Positions 51,148 to 59,080 are shown, counted from the first letter of the stretch. The stretch: DNA of 64,000 bases from DASVFB01 sp963815965 (GCA_963815965.1 CAWFIT010000008.1:62001-126000); one strand, 5' to 3'. Notes: generated by a model not told the origin, from the letters alone. A program made the numbers and translations.

Positions 51148-52871
51148 CCGTTGGCCCGGTCGACGAGCACGACGTCGAACGGCTGTCCGCCCGGCGGCTC
51201 CACACCGAAGGTGATCCCCCAATGACCGACCATCACGAGCGCAGGCGCGGCATGGCTGTACACGCCGGGTGCCGTCTCCTTCAGCGCGTACTCCTGCTGG
51301 CCCATCTCCATGTCCAGCATCGCGAACTTCGCCGTCACGCCTGCGCCGGTGACGGGCTGTCCGTTTCGTTTGATCGTGAGCGCGAACCGGTTGTCCTGCG
51401 CGGCGCGGTTGGGCGTCACGTGGAACTGGAGGTCGTAGCCGTTGCGCTGCATGGAGCTCGTCACCGGCCCGGGGCCGACGTGCGCTGCAACCTCGCCGAG
51501 CTGCCCGAGCGCCTTCGCCGGCGGCGGCAGGCTCGAGAGCACCGCGGCGGCGCAGATGATCGCCGCGACGAGCACGATCTCGGAGCCGACGAGGCGGCTG
51601 AGCAGCTTTGCCGTCGGCGGCCCTACGTCGGGCCGATCGTCGACCGACGCCTTCAGCCGCGGCGTCGTCCACAGCAGATTGACCGAGGCGATCAGCATCG
51701 TCCCGCCGAGCAGCGCGACCTTCACCAGGATCGTCTGCCCGTACGAGGTCTTCCAGAGCGAGGACACCGTCGGCAGATGGACGATCGCCGCGGCGACGCC
51801 CGACGCGATCAGCACGTTGACCGAGACGAAGGCGACGATCGAGAAGCGCGGGACACACACGGCGAGCCCCGCAACCCGCCGGGTAGCAGGCAGCGTCGCC
51901 CAGAACACGAGCAAGCCGATCAGGCCGCCGATCCAAATCGAGCCGGCGAGTAGGTGCGACCAGTCAAAGAGAAGCGACCACGCGCGCGGCGAGGTCTGCG
52001 CCGCGTGGCCGGCGAGGCCTGGAACGAGCAGCGCGGCGCCGGCGGCGAACCCTGCACCAATCAGCGCGAGCAGCTCGACGATCGATCGGCGCTCTCGCTC
52101 GGGGCGGTCGACCCACAGCGCGACGACCGCGGCGAGCGCGAAGAGCAGGAACGTCAGCTCGAGATCGACGAAGCCGCGTCCGAACGAGGACGCGCGGATC
52201 AGGGGCACGAGCGCACCGATGTCGTACCACGAGCGAAGCGCGAACTGCGCCGTCGCGAGCAGCAGGTAGACCGGCGTGGCGATGAGCGCGAGCGCCGCGG
52301 TGGTCACGAAGGCGATCGTGACCGGGCGCAAGCGCGTTCCGCTCACACGGCGCACGACCGGTCGCGCGATCGCGATCCTCAGCACGAACAGGCCGATCGC
52401 CGCCATGACGGAGAGGAACATCAGCCATCTCGCCACGACCAGGTGCGGTGTCGCCGCCGTCTCCGAGATCGACGGGATGACGAACTGCGGCGCAGGCCCA
52501 GCATTGGGACCGACCGCGAACGTGAACGCTCCGCGGACTGGATGACCGTCGACCGAGATCACGCGCCAGTACACGAGGTACCACCCCTGGCCGATCTTCT
52601 TCAACGGCACGACCAGCGTGTCCGGGTCGGTCGCGGACCGCCGCGGCGGCCCGGCCGTCTCGTGGTTCGCATTCACATCGGTCACGGAGACGATCGCGAA
52701 ACGCGGCTCGACCGCCTCCGAGTACGTGAGCCTGACCTCCTTCGGCGGCGTGTCCACCGTGCCGCTCGGCGAAGGGACAGTCCGGAGCAGCGCCGCATGC
52801 GCCCAGGCAGCGGCCGGCAGCGCGAGCGCTGCGACGGCCGCGGCCGAAACGACGGCGACGCGCCCTCTCAC
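51144..52871 (-). CDS. CopC-CopD fusion with C-terminal YtkA/FixH-like domain
   Basis: A 575-residue copper protein. The signal peptide ends AWA, leaving a mature N-terminal His (HAALLRTVPSPSG), the first Cu(II) ligand of CopC. The second CopC His lies in ISVDGHPVRGAFTFAVG. Residues ~150-440 hold about eight helices of a CopD permease (HLLAGSIWIGGLIGLLVFW is typical). The last ~100 residues form a beta domain like YtkA/FixH (GYDLQFHVTPNRA, GHWGITFGV). Copper is likely bound outside and imported. It overlaps the genes on both sides by 4 bp. Confidence 0.9.
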   Translation of the reverse strand: MRGRVAVVSAAAVAALALPAAAWAHAALLRTVPSPSGTVDTPPKEVRLTYSEAVEPRFAIVSVTDVNANHETAGPPRRSATDPDTLVVPLKKIGQGWYLVYWRVISVDGHPVRGAFTFAVGPNAGPAPQFVIPSISETAATPHLVVARWLMFLSVMAAIGLFVLRIAIARPVVRRVSGTRLRPVTIAFVTTAALALIATPVYLLLATAQFALRSWYDIGALVPLIRASSFGRGFVDLELTFLLFALAAVVALWVDRPERERRSIVELLALIGAGFAAGAALLVPGLAGHAAQTSPRAWSLLFDWSHLLAGSIWIGGLIGLLVFWATLPATRRVAGLAVCVPRFSIVAFVSVNVLIASGVAAAIVHLPTVSSLWKTSYGQTILVKVALLGGTMLIASVNLLWTTPRLKASVDDRPDVGPPTAKLLSRLVGSEIVLVAAIICAAAVLSSLPPPAKALGQLGEVAAHVGPGPVTSSMQRNGYDLQFHVTPNRAAQDNRFALTIKRNGQPVTGAGVTAKFAMLDMEMGQQEYALKETAPGVYSHAAPALVMVGHWGITFGVEPPGGQPFDVVLVDRANG

Positions 52872-53458
52872 GCCAGCGAGCGTTTCCCCGACGAGGTGAC
52901 GAGCGCGACGATTCCGAGCACCACGCCGATTGCGCCGACGATCAGCGCCACGATCGCAAGCGTGGAGCTCCCACCACCGCCGCCGCCGAACGAGCTCGCG
53001 CTCTTGGCCTCGATCGTCGGCGCAGGCGTATCGGAGCTCTCGGGCCCGCTCCAGTCGACGACCGAGCCGTCCGAGTACGTCTGGCGGACGCCGAACGTGT
53101 ACGTCTTGCTCGAGTCGGTGCTGCCGAGGAACGAAAACGCGGCGATCTCGTCGGTGGGAACGTCGCCGCCGGTCCAGGTGATCTTCGTGACCACGGCGGC
53201 CTCACCGGATCCGGTCTTCTGAACGTCGCGCTTCCAACCTGGCGACGGGATGAACGAATCGATCGAAAAGCCGTCTGGTGGCGTGAGCTCGACGCCCGTC
53301 GTCGAGGCGTCCTCCTTCTCGGTCGGCACGGCAAGCGTGAAAACCTGGCTCTCCGATGCGGGGACGATCGACGGGCTCACGTGTGCGTGAGCCGACGCGG
53401 CGGCCGTCACGACGAGGCTGCCGGCGACTGCGAGCGCGAACGCGACAGGACGTTTCAT
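52868..53458 (-). CDS. YcnI-like DUF1775 copper-binding protein
   Basis: A 196-residue secreted and membrane-anchored protein. The signal peptide ends ASA, so the mature form starts HAHVSPS, matching the N-terminal His copper site of YcnI-type DUF1775 proteins. The domain includes FTLAVPTEKED, GVELTPPDGFSIDSF, GWKRDV and ITWTGGDVPTDEIAAFSF. A Gly-rich linker and a C-terminal helix (IVALIVGAIGVVLGIVALV) follow. YcnI is linked to copper delivery. It overlaps copCD by 4 bp. Confidence 0.92.
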   Translation of the reverse strand: MKRPVAFALAVAGSLVVTAAASAHAHVSPSIVPASESQVFTLAVPTEKEDASTTGVELTPPDGFSIDSFIPSPGWKRDVQKTGSGEAAVVTKITWTGGDVPTDEIAAFSFLGSTDSSKTYTFGVRQTYSDGSVVDWSGPESSDTPAPTIEAKSASSFGGGGGGSSTLAIVALIVGAIGVVLGIVALVTSSGKRSLA

Positions 53459-54297
53459 TTGACCTCCAGAGTGAAGGGAGCTGTGAGCACACGGCCGTTT
53501 GCGCGGGTTTGCAGAAACAGGCGCCACTTTCCTGCGACGGGGACGAGCACGCCGACGCGGAGCTTCCCGGGCGTCGTCGAGGTTCCCTTGACCTGCGTGG
53601 CGCCGAGGATGCTCGTGCAACCGCTGACACCTGGCGCGCAAACGTGCGTGTGGAAGTAGTCGAGCGACCCGTTCCGGAAGAAGATCGCGTGCGCAAGCGC
53701 GCCGAACCACGGCGTGAAGCGCGCGGGTCGTCCTTGCGGATCGGTGACCTTGACGTTGATGAACCCGGCCTCGAGCGCCTTGAGCCGCGGCTTTCCCTCG
53801 AGCTCGAAGCGGTAGCCGTCCACGACCACGGCACGATCGGAGGAAGGCAGCGGCTTCGGCTTGTACGAGCCGGCGACGTCGATCTTCGAGAAGAGCTGGA
53901 AGTTCGGCTGGTCGGTCGACTTCGGGTACGCGTCCACGACCACGCGGTACGGACCGGGCTCGGGCACCGTGATCTGCTCGCTCACCTTTCCGTCCGCGCC
54001 GATCGGCGGATGCACATGAATGATCGAGTTCAGGTCGTCGCGGACGAGGATCACGTGCACGCCCGTGTGCGGACCGGAGCCGCGCTTGTACGCGGTAAGT
54101 GGCTTTCCGTTCGGCTGCTCGATCGTGAACGAGAGCGTCACCGGCTTGCCGGGCTGCACAGGTCCCGCGGGCTGGAAGTTCGCGAGCTCGAACGTCCGGG
54201 CGGCCTGGATCGTCGGCACCTGGGGCGACGACGACCCCGAGCCGCAGCCGGCAAGGACGACCACGCACGCGATCAGACACACGAGACGCAACCTCAT
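53455..54297 (-). CDS. Lipoprotein with His-rich putative metal sites
   Basis: A 280-residue lipoprotein: signal peptide with lipobox VLAGC (Cys ~18). Two beta domains follow; the first carries IIHVHPPIGADG and the second DYFHTHVCAPGVSGC, where closely spaced His and Cys could bind copper. The rest (VTLSFTIEQPNGKPL, GPYRVVVDAYP, KWRLFLQTRANG) is like YtkA-type beta sandwiches. Not a known family to me. It overlaps the genes on both sides by 4 bp, placing it firmly in the copper operon. Confidence 0.75.
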   Translation of the reverse strand: MRLRLVCLIACVVVLAGCGSGSSSPQVPTIQAARTFELANFQPAGPVQPGKPVTLSFTIEQPNGKPLTAYKRGSGPHTGVHVILVRDDLNSIIHVHPPIGADGKVSEQITVPEPGPYRVVVDAYPKSTDQPNFQLFSKIDVAGSYKPKPLPSSDRAVVVDGYRFELEGKPRLKALEAGFINVKVTDPQGRPARFTPWFGALAHAIFFRNGSLDYFHTHVCAPGVSGCTSILGATQVKGTSTTPGKLRVGVLVPVAGKWRLFLQTRANGRVLTAPFTLEVK

Positions 54298-55220
54298 CTC
54301 CGGGCTCCTCTCGTCGGCGTGAGGACGGCGAGCACGACCGCCGCCGCGCCACCGAGGAACGCGACCGCAGTCGCGAGCCGCGCCAGGGACGCGGGCAGCG
54401 ACGAGATGACCACGCCGTGCCAGAACACACTGAGCGAGCCGAGGCCGAGCGCCGCCGCGACGACGCCGACGACCATTGCCGCCCACGTGCGAAGCGACCG
54501 ATCGCCGAGCAACAACGCCGCTCCGGCGAGCACGGCGAGCAACGCCGCGGATCCGACTTCGATCCACTGGGCACGCCGGGCGATCGCGTCGCCCGTTGCG
54601 AACGCAGTGGTCGCAGCGAGCGCCGCCGCCGCGGCCACTCCAGCAACGGCGGCGGCAAGCTCAGGTCGTCGGCGCGGCGCCGCGTGAGCGAACGCCGCGA
54701 GCGCGGCGAGTGCAACGATCCCCGCGGCGAGCCACGGCCAGAGCGGCGGCCGAGCCACGCGTGTGAAGGACCCCGTCAGCTCGGTGCGCCGCCCGTCGAG
54801 CGCGATCGGCAACGACCAGGGGCTGCTCGCACCCGCCCGCAACGATGCAGGAGGGGTCAGGCGATGGTCGTGCCAGAGCAGACCGGGCTTCCCAGTCAGC
54901 CGGAGCCAGCCGGTGCCGCGGCGCGCAAGCCTGTCCGCATCCGCACTCGGCGAAGCGCGGTTGACCCAGACGCCGTTCGGACCGAAGCGAAGGAAGGGCT
55001 CGCCGAGCAGCCCGAGCACCAGCAGACGGTGCGGCGGATCGACGCGGACGCGCAGCGAGCGATCGCCGTCGACCACCTGCGCGTGCACGCCGGGAAGCGC
55101 CGCGCGCGACAGCTCGAGCCGGTAGTCCAGCGCGACCGCGGGCGAACGAGAATGCGCGGCCGCGCGGCCCGGAGCCACGAGGCAGGTGACAACGACGATC
55201 GACAACGCTGCGAAGCGCAC
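54294..55220 (-). CDS. Unrecognised copper-operon membrane protein with predicted N-terminal His
   Basis: A 308-residue protein of no known family. The signal peptide ends RAAA, which would leave HSRSPAVALDYRL as the mature N-terminus, like CopC and YcnI in the same operon. An extracytoplasmic domain of ~140 residues (GEPFLRFGPNGVWVNRAS, LLWHDHRLTPPASL) with several His is followed by five transmembrane helices (LWPWLAAGIVALAALAAF to VAFLGGAAAVVLAVL). GTG 55220 has GGAGG 6 nt upstream. Perhaps a copper sensor or channel; this is inferred only from context. Confidence 0.7.
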   Translation of the reverse strand: MRFAALSIVVVTCLVAPGRAAAHSRSPAVALDYRLELSRAALPGVHAQVVDGDRSLRVRVDPPHRLLVLGLLGEPFLRFGPNGVWVNRASPSADADRLARRGTGWLRLTGKPGLLWHDHRLTPPASLRAGASSPWSLPIALDGRRTELTGSFTRVARPPLWPWLAAGIVALAALAAFAHAAPRRRPELAAAVAGVAAAAALAATTAFATGDAIARRAQWIEVGSAALLAVLAGAALLLGDRSLRTWAAMVVGVVAAALGLGSLSVFWHGVVISSLPASLARLATAVAFLGGAAAVVLAVLTPTRGARR

Positions 55221-55252
55221 AACGAACCTCCGAGTTGCTCGACGAGAATGGT

Positions 55253-55768
55253 CTACGTCGCGAGCTGCGGGGGTGCTCGAAGCGCGAAGCGCTGAGCGAG
55301 CGGCCGTGCCGGGCCGCGATGAATCGTCACGACGCTCCAGCGCGCGACCGTCGTCTTCGCCCGCGTCCGCGCGGGACGCATGAGCCGAATCACGACCTGG
55401 CCGGCCCGCAGTGCGAATGCGAGCAGCAGCGCCGTCGCCGCGACACCGACGAACAGGACCAGCCACTGCGAGGGCGTCATCACCGCGAATGCCGGCTGGC
55501 TCGTCTGCACCGAACGCTCGATCGATTCCTGCGCGAGCAACACGAAGAACGTCGTCATCGAGAGGCTGCGCGCTGTCTCGCCGATCGGCAGACGTGTGCG
55601 CAGGCAGGTTGGCCGAACGACGAGGAGCACGGCGAGCGCGACGATCGCGAGGGCGGGCTCGTACCAGCCCAGGTAGCCGTGCAACCCGTCCTCGGGCCGG
55701 AACGTCCCGTAGAGAAGCGCATGCGCACCGAGCGCGCAGACGGCCGCGGGAATGAGCCGCATCGGCAC
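55253..55768 (-). CDS. Small integral membrane protein, first gene of the copper operon
   Basis: A 171-residue protein with about four helices (AAVCALGAHALLYGTF; YEPALAIVALAVLLVV; TTFFVLLAQESIERSV; LVLFVGVAATALLLAFAL) and a basic tail. The family is not recognised. GTG 55768 has TAGGCT 6 nt upstream and the gene heads the operon going left; the next start is 32 bp away. Confidence 0.7.
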   Translation of the reverse strand: MPMRLIPAAVCALGAHALLYGTFRPEDGLHGYLGWYEPALAIVALAVLLVVRPTCLRTRLPIGETARSLSMTTFFVLLAQESIERSVQTSQPAFAVMTPSQWLVLFVGVAATALLLAFALRAGQVVIRLMRPARTRAKTTVARWSVVTIHRGPARPLAQRFALRAPPQLAT

Positions 55769-55774
55769 GCTCGA

Positions 55775-55784
55775 AGCCTACCCT
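55775..55784. promoter_or_regulatory. Overlapping divergent -10 boxes
   Basis: The ten bases AGCCTACCCT hold TACCCT on the plus strand (55779-55784), 6 nt before GTG 55791, and TAGGCT on the minus strand (55775-55780), 6 nt before GTG 55768. The two boxes share the central TA. Both genes are predicted leaderless and cannot be occupied by polymerase at the same time. Confidence 0.6.
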
Positions 55785-55790
55785 TGCGCG

Positions 55791-56492
55791 GTGACCCGTA
55801 ACGCCGCCGACATCCTCACCGACCCGCCGCCCGAGCCGGCCGACACGCGGCTCGCATACGGCCCAGGCGCGCTTCAGTTCGGCGACCTCCGCCGCGCCGA
55901 GGGCGACGGGCTCGCCGTTGTGGTGCACGGCGGCGCGTGGAAGGCGGCCTACGACCTCGCGCACATCGACCACCTGTGCGTCGCTTTCCGCGACGCGGGC
56001 ATCGCGACGTTCAACGTCGAGTATCGCCGCGTCGGCGACGCAGGCGGCGGCTGGCCCGGCTCGCTGGAGGACGTGCTGCGCGCCGTCGAATACGCCCGCC
56101 GGCTCGCGCCGCGCCTCGTGCTCGTCGGACATTCGGCCGGCGGCCACCTGGCGCTACTCACGGCGCAAGAGCTGCGCCTTCCGGTCGTCGCGGTTGCCGC
56201 AGTGTCCGAGCCTGCACGCTGGGAGAACGACGCCGTGCAGGCATTCTTCGCCGGCGCGCCGCCCGTCGAAGGATCGCCGCTCGCGCAGGCGCCGCTCGGC
56301 GTTCCGGTCGTGCTCGTGCACGGGACGGACGACGACACGGTTCCGTTCGAGCAATCGGTGCGTTACGAGCAGGCGTCGAAGCGCGAAGCCGAGCTGATCG
56401 CGCTCGAAGGTGCCGGCCACTTCGAGCCGATCGACCCGCTGTCGCCGGAGTCGGCCGTCGTGCGGGCAGCGGTCGAGCGGCTGCTCGCCTAA
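55791..56492 (+). CDS. Alpha/beta hydrolase, kynurenine-formamidase-like (BD-FAE type)
   Basis: A 233-residue hydrolase. The oxyanion motif is VVVHGGAWKAAYD (HGGxW), the nucleophile elbow GHSAGGHLALL, the acid HGTDDDTVPFEQS and the His GAGHFEPIDP. HGGxW plus this length resembles bacterial arylformamidase/BD-FAE-like esterases, but its substrate cannot be told. GTG 55791, not the longer frame, was chosen because TACCCT lies 6 nt upstream and conservation starts soon after. Confidence 0.88.
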   Translation: MTRNAADILTDPPPEPADTRLAYGPGALQFGDLRRAEGDGLAVVVHGGAWKAAYDLAHIDHLCVAFRDAGIATFNVEYRRVGDAGGGWPGSLEDVLRAVEYARRLAPRLVLVGHSAGGHLALLTAQELRLPVVAVAAVSEPARWENDAVQAFFAGAPPVEGSPLAQAPLGVPVVLVHGTDDDTVPFEQSVRYEQASKREAELIALEGAGHFEPIDPLSPESAVVRAAVERLLA

Positions 56493-56499
56493 CGGCGAG

Positions 56500-56922
56500 T
56501 CAGTCTCTTACGGTCGCTGCTCCGGGAAAACGCGGAAGTCCGTCGTCCGGAATCGGCTCCCATGCCGCAGCGTAAGCCACGTAGTTTCGGAAGCTCGGAC
56601 GGATGCCCGGATCGCCGTCGAACGAGCCGAGTCGCACCGAGATCACGTCCGGGTCGACGGGGCTGCGGCTCCAGAGCGCGGACCCACAGGCAGAGCAGAA
56701 CACCTTCGGAAACCCGCCCGGCGGCTCGTACGCCCGCAAGAGCTCCTCGCCCGAGATGATCCGGAGCGAGCCGGGAACGATCCGCGCCGACGCTGACGCC
56801 GCGGTTCCGGTACGCCGCTGGCAGCGCGTGCAATGGCAGTAGCTCGCAAAGAGCGGATGCTCCGTCACCTCGAAGCGCACGCCGCCGCACATGCAGCCGC
56901 CGGTGAGAGGGAGGTCGGCGAT
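56500..56922 (-). CDS. GFA-family (glutathione-dependent formaldehyde-activating-like) zinc protein
   Basis: A GFA-domain protein of about 140 residues. It has the full Cys pattern: GGCMCGG, YCHCTRCQ, and CSACGS, which bind zinc. The natural family start falls just before DLPLTGGCMCGG. There the only codon in place is ATC (56922), 6 nt downstream of TACGCT; the nearest standard start is TTG 56958, 12 codons upstream. I annotate the ATC start and describe it as a finding. The cofactor role of glutathione is unlikely in an actinobacterium, where another thiol may serve. Confidence 0.8.
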   Translation of the reverse strand: MADLPLTGGCMCGGVRFEVTEHPLFASYCHCTRCQRRTGTAASASARIVPGSLRIISGEELLRAYEPPGGFPKVFCSACGSALWSRSPVDPDVISVRLGSFDGDPGIRPSFRNYVAYAAAWEPIPDDGLPRFPGAATVRD

Positions 56923-56928
56923 CGCAAG

Positions 56929-56934
56929 AGCGTA
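56929..56934 (-). promoter_or_regulatory. Leaderless -10 box (TACGCT) of the GFA gene
   Basis: TACGCT on the minus strand lies exactly 6 nt before ATC 56922. The same hexamer serves the trp promoter. Confidence 0.5.
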
Positions 56935-57011
56935 CTCGCGGCTAACCCGCAGCTGCAATCCGACGCGGCACCGATGGCGTAACCTCGACGCGCGGCAACG
57001 CTGAAATCGCC

Positions 57012-57185
57012 ATGAACGGAGCTCAAGCCACGACGCAGATCGCGTACATCGCGGCGATTGCGCTGGCGATGGTCACGGCCGGGCTCGGCAAGCGCCGGTT
57101 GGAATGGAAGCCGCCGAAGCCCAGGAGGCGGAAGAAGGACGGCGACCGCATAACCTGGCGCAATCGACACCGCACTGATCTCTGA
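57012..57185 (+). CDS. Possible small single-TM protein
   Basis: A 57-codon frame starting ATG 57012: a helix (IAYIAAIALAMVTAGLG) and then a very basic, proline-rich tail (KPPKPRRRKK), as in small membrane proteins of other bacteria. No ribosome-binding site is evident. Its last eight codons overlap the phosphoesterase start in another frame. Plausible but unproved. Confidence 0.4.
   Translation: MNGAQATTQIAYIAAIALAMVTAGLGKRRLEWKPPKPRRRKKDGDRITWRNRHRTDL
57151..57156 (+). promoter_or_regulatory. Leaderless -10 box (TAACCT) of the phosphoesterase gene
   Basis: TAACCT lies exactly 6 nt before the ATC at 57163, where the phosphoesterase family start is expected. Confidence 0.5.
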
Positions 57186-57888
57186 CATCCACGGCAACGC
57201 AATCGCACTCGAGGCCGTGCTCACCGACCTCGATCGCGATCCGGTCGATCAGGTCGTCTGTCTCGGCGACGTGCTGCAGGGCGGCTGTCAGCCGGCGCAG
57301 GTCGCCTCGCTCATACGTTCACTCGGCTGTCCGACCGTGCTCGGCAACGCCGACGCGTTCGTACTCGACGTCGAGGCAGGCGCCGAGATACCGACCGAGC
57401 GGCAGCTCGACGTCCGCGAATGGACGAGAGCGCAGCTCGGCCCGGACGGGCTCGCCTTGATCGAAAGTTTCCGGCCGACGCTCGACGTGCCGCTCGGCGA
57501 AGCGCTCGAACTCCTCGCCTTCCACGGCTCGCCGAGCTCGTATGACGACGTGATCCTCCCGCCCCTCGAGGAGGAGGAGTTCCGCCGCCTGCTAGGACCG
57601 CCACGCGCCGACTTCATGGCCGGCGGCCACGTGCACCTGCAGTGGCTCCGCCGCTATGGAGCGACGACGTTCGTCAACCCGGGCAGCGTCGGTCTCTCGT
57701 ACGACCACGTGCAACCGGACGACGACCTTCGCGTCGATTCCTTTGCGGCGTACGCCCGCATCCGCGTCGACGGAGCTCGCACCGAGGTCGCGTTTCGCCG
57801 AGTTCCGTTCGACGGCGAAGCCGTGGTCTCGGCGATCGCAGCGAGCGGCGTTCCGCACGCGGACTCGCTCGCCGCCCAGTGGCGCTAG
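57163..57888 (+). CDS. Metallophosphoesterase (calcineurin-like, YfcE/MJ0936-type)
   Basis: A 241-residue dimetal phosphoesterase. The first metal motif LISDIHGN starts only six codons after ATC 57163; QVVCLGDVLQGG, LGNAD, LLAFHGSPSS and AGGHVHLQWLRR complete the family set. An in-frame TAA lies just upstream, and the first standard start codon, GTG 57217, would delete the metal-binding SDIHGN. So initiation at ATC 57163 (or a base error there) is implied. TAACCT lies 6 nt upstream. Likely acts on small phosphodiesters. Confidence 0.85.
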   Translation: MDTALISDIHGNAIALEAVLTDLDRDPVDQVVCLGDVLQGGCQPAQVASLIRSLGCPTVLGNADAFVLDVEAGAEIPTERQLDVREWTRAQLGPDGLALIESFRPTLDVPLGEALELLAFHGSPSSYDDVILPPLEEEEFRRLLGPPRADFMAGGHVHLQWLRRYGATTFVNPGSVGLSYDHVQPDDDLRVDSFAAYARIRVDGARTEVAFRRVPFDGEAVVSAIAASGVPHADSLAAQWR

Positions 57889-58397
57889 GCGCGTATGCGT
57901 CCGGGGCGAAGTGGCCGGGCGTGCGCGCTGAGCTTTTCGAGTGCGTGGGTAAGGGCCTTGATGTTGGTGTCGCTGAGGTGGCTGGAGAAGTGTTGCTCGA
58001 TCGCATGTCGGTGGTGGCGTCGGGCGTGCTCCATCGTCGCGCGGCCCTTGTCGGTGAGTACGACGAGGATTGAGCGCCGGTCGCCCTCGGGACGGACGCG
58101 CCGGACGAGGCCTGCATCTTCGAGTCGGTCGACGACGCGCGTGAAGCCGCTCTTGCTGTAGAGGATCCGCTCGGCGAGCTCGTTCATCCGCAGCCCGTCG
58201 GGCGTCTCCTCGAGGTGGATGAGGGCGTCGTACCAGCGCAGCGGGATCCCGGCATCGCGCTCGAGCTCCGCGTCGAGTACGTCGATGAGCGCGAGCGCGC
58301 TCTCGAAGTAAAGGCGCCACGCGCGTAGCCGGTCGGCGGAGGGGCTTGACAGAGATTGTTCTTCGTGAGATAGTCCTCTTTGCAACTGTTCGCTCAT
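57885..58397 (-). CDS. MarR-family transcriptional regulator
   Basis: A 170-residue MarR repressor. The winged helix is visible in LIHLEETPDGLRMNELAERILYSKSGFTRVVDRLEDAGLVRR (shown by its segments), followed by the wing PEGDRRSILVVLTDKG. MarR dimers usually sense phenolic or oxidative ligands. It is divergent from a cupin gene; an 8-bp inverted repeat overlaps its first codons. It probably represses itself and the cupin. Confidence 0.92.
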   Translation of the reverse strand: MSEQLQRGLSHEEQSLSSPSADRLRAWRLYFESALALIDVLDAELERDAGIPLRWYDALIHLEETPDGLRMNELAERILYSKSGFTRVVDRLEDAGLVRRVRPEGDRRSILVVLTDKGRATMEHARRHHRHAIEQHFSSHLSDTNIKALTHALEKLSAHARPLRPGRIRA

Positions 58398-58407
58398 AGA
58401 CAGTTGC
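58382..58407. promoter_or_regulatory. Inverted repeat at the marR/cupin divide (likely MarR operator)
   Basis: GCAACTGT (58382-58389) and ACAGTTGC (58400-58407) form a perfect 8+8 inverted repeat with a 10-nt spacer. It spans the first codons of marR and lies 35 bp before the cupin ATG. A TAGACA (58397-58402), close to a -35 box, sits in it. Confidence 0.65.
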
Positions 58408-58441
58408 GGATCATATCAGTCTTAGACGAAGGAGGAAGACG

Positions 58442-58951
58442 ATGACTGTGGTCTCCGCAGAACGCGCCAACGGCGGCTACCTGCTCGCCAAGGACGAGGG
58501 CGAGGCGTATTGGCTGCTCGGGATGCTCGAGGTCGTCAAGATCAGCGGCGCCGATACAAGCGGTGCGTTTGGACTGCTCGAGGTGACCGTGCGTGCTGGC
58601 GAGGGCTCGCCTTGGCACGTCCACCCCGATGAGGACGAGTGGTTCTACGTGCTCGAAGGGGAGTTCACGGTCTACGTCGGCGAGAAGCGTCTCTCCCTCG
58701 CGCCGGGCTCGTTCGCGTTCGGCCCCAAAGGCGTCCCGCACACCTTCATCGGGGAGACCGACGGCGCGAAGGCCCTGATCGGCTTCCTGCCCTTCCACTT
58801 CGAGGGCTTCCTGCACGAGGTCGGCGAGCCGGCGACGGAGCGGGTGCTGCCGCCGCTGCTGACGACTGCCCCCGACATCGAGCGCCTGCTGCCGATCGCG
58901 GAGCGCAACGGGATGACGATTCTGGGTCCTCCCGGCCCGCCGCCCGGTTAA
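58442..58951 (+). CDS. Cupin-domain protein
   Basis: A 169-residue single-cupin protein. Motif 1 is WHVHPDEDEWFYVLEGEFTV (two His and Glu) and motif 2 is FGPKGVPHTF (third His), so the metal site is complete. AAGGAGG precedes ATG 58442 by 6-7 nt. It resembles quercetinase-like or sugar-isomerase-like cupins; substrate unknown. Probably controlled by the divergent MarR protein. Confidence 0.9.
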   Translation: MTVVSAERANGGYLLAKDEGEAYWLLGMLEVVKISGADTSGAFGLLEVTVRAGEGSPWHVHPDEDEWFYVLEGEFTVYVGEKRLSLAPGSFAFGPKGVPHTFIGETDGAKALIGFLPFHFEGFLHEVGEPATERVLPPLLTTAPDIERLLPIAERNGMTILGPPGPPPG

Positions 58952-59080
58952 GCGCGAACGCGCGCGGCGAGGATCTTCGCCAGCCGGATCTCGGCGGCCT
59001 TAACCGGAACACGTGTCAAGTAGGGCGCGGTCGCCGTCAGCGAGCTCTCCGTCCGGCCGCCGCCGAACAGGACGACACGC

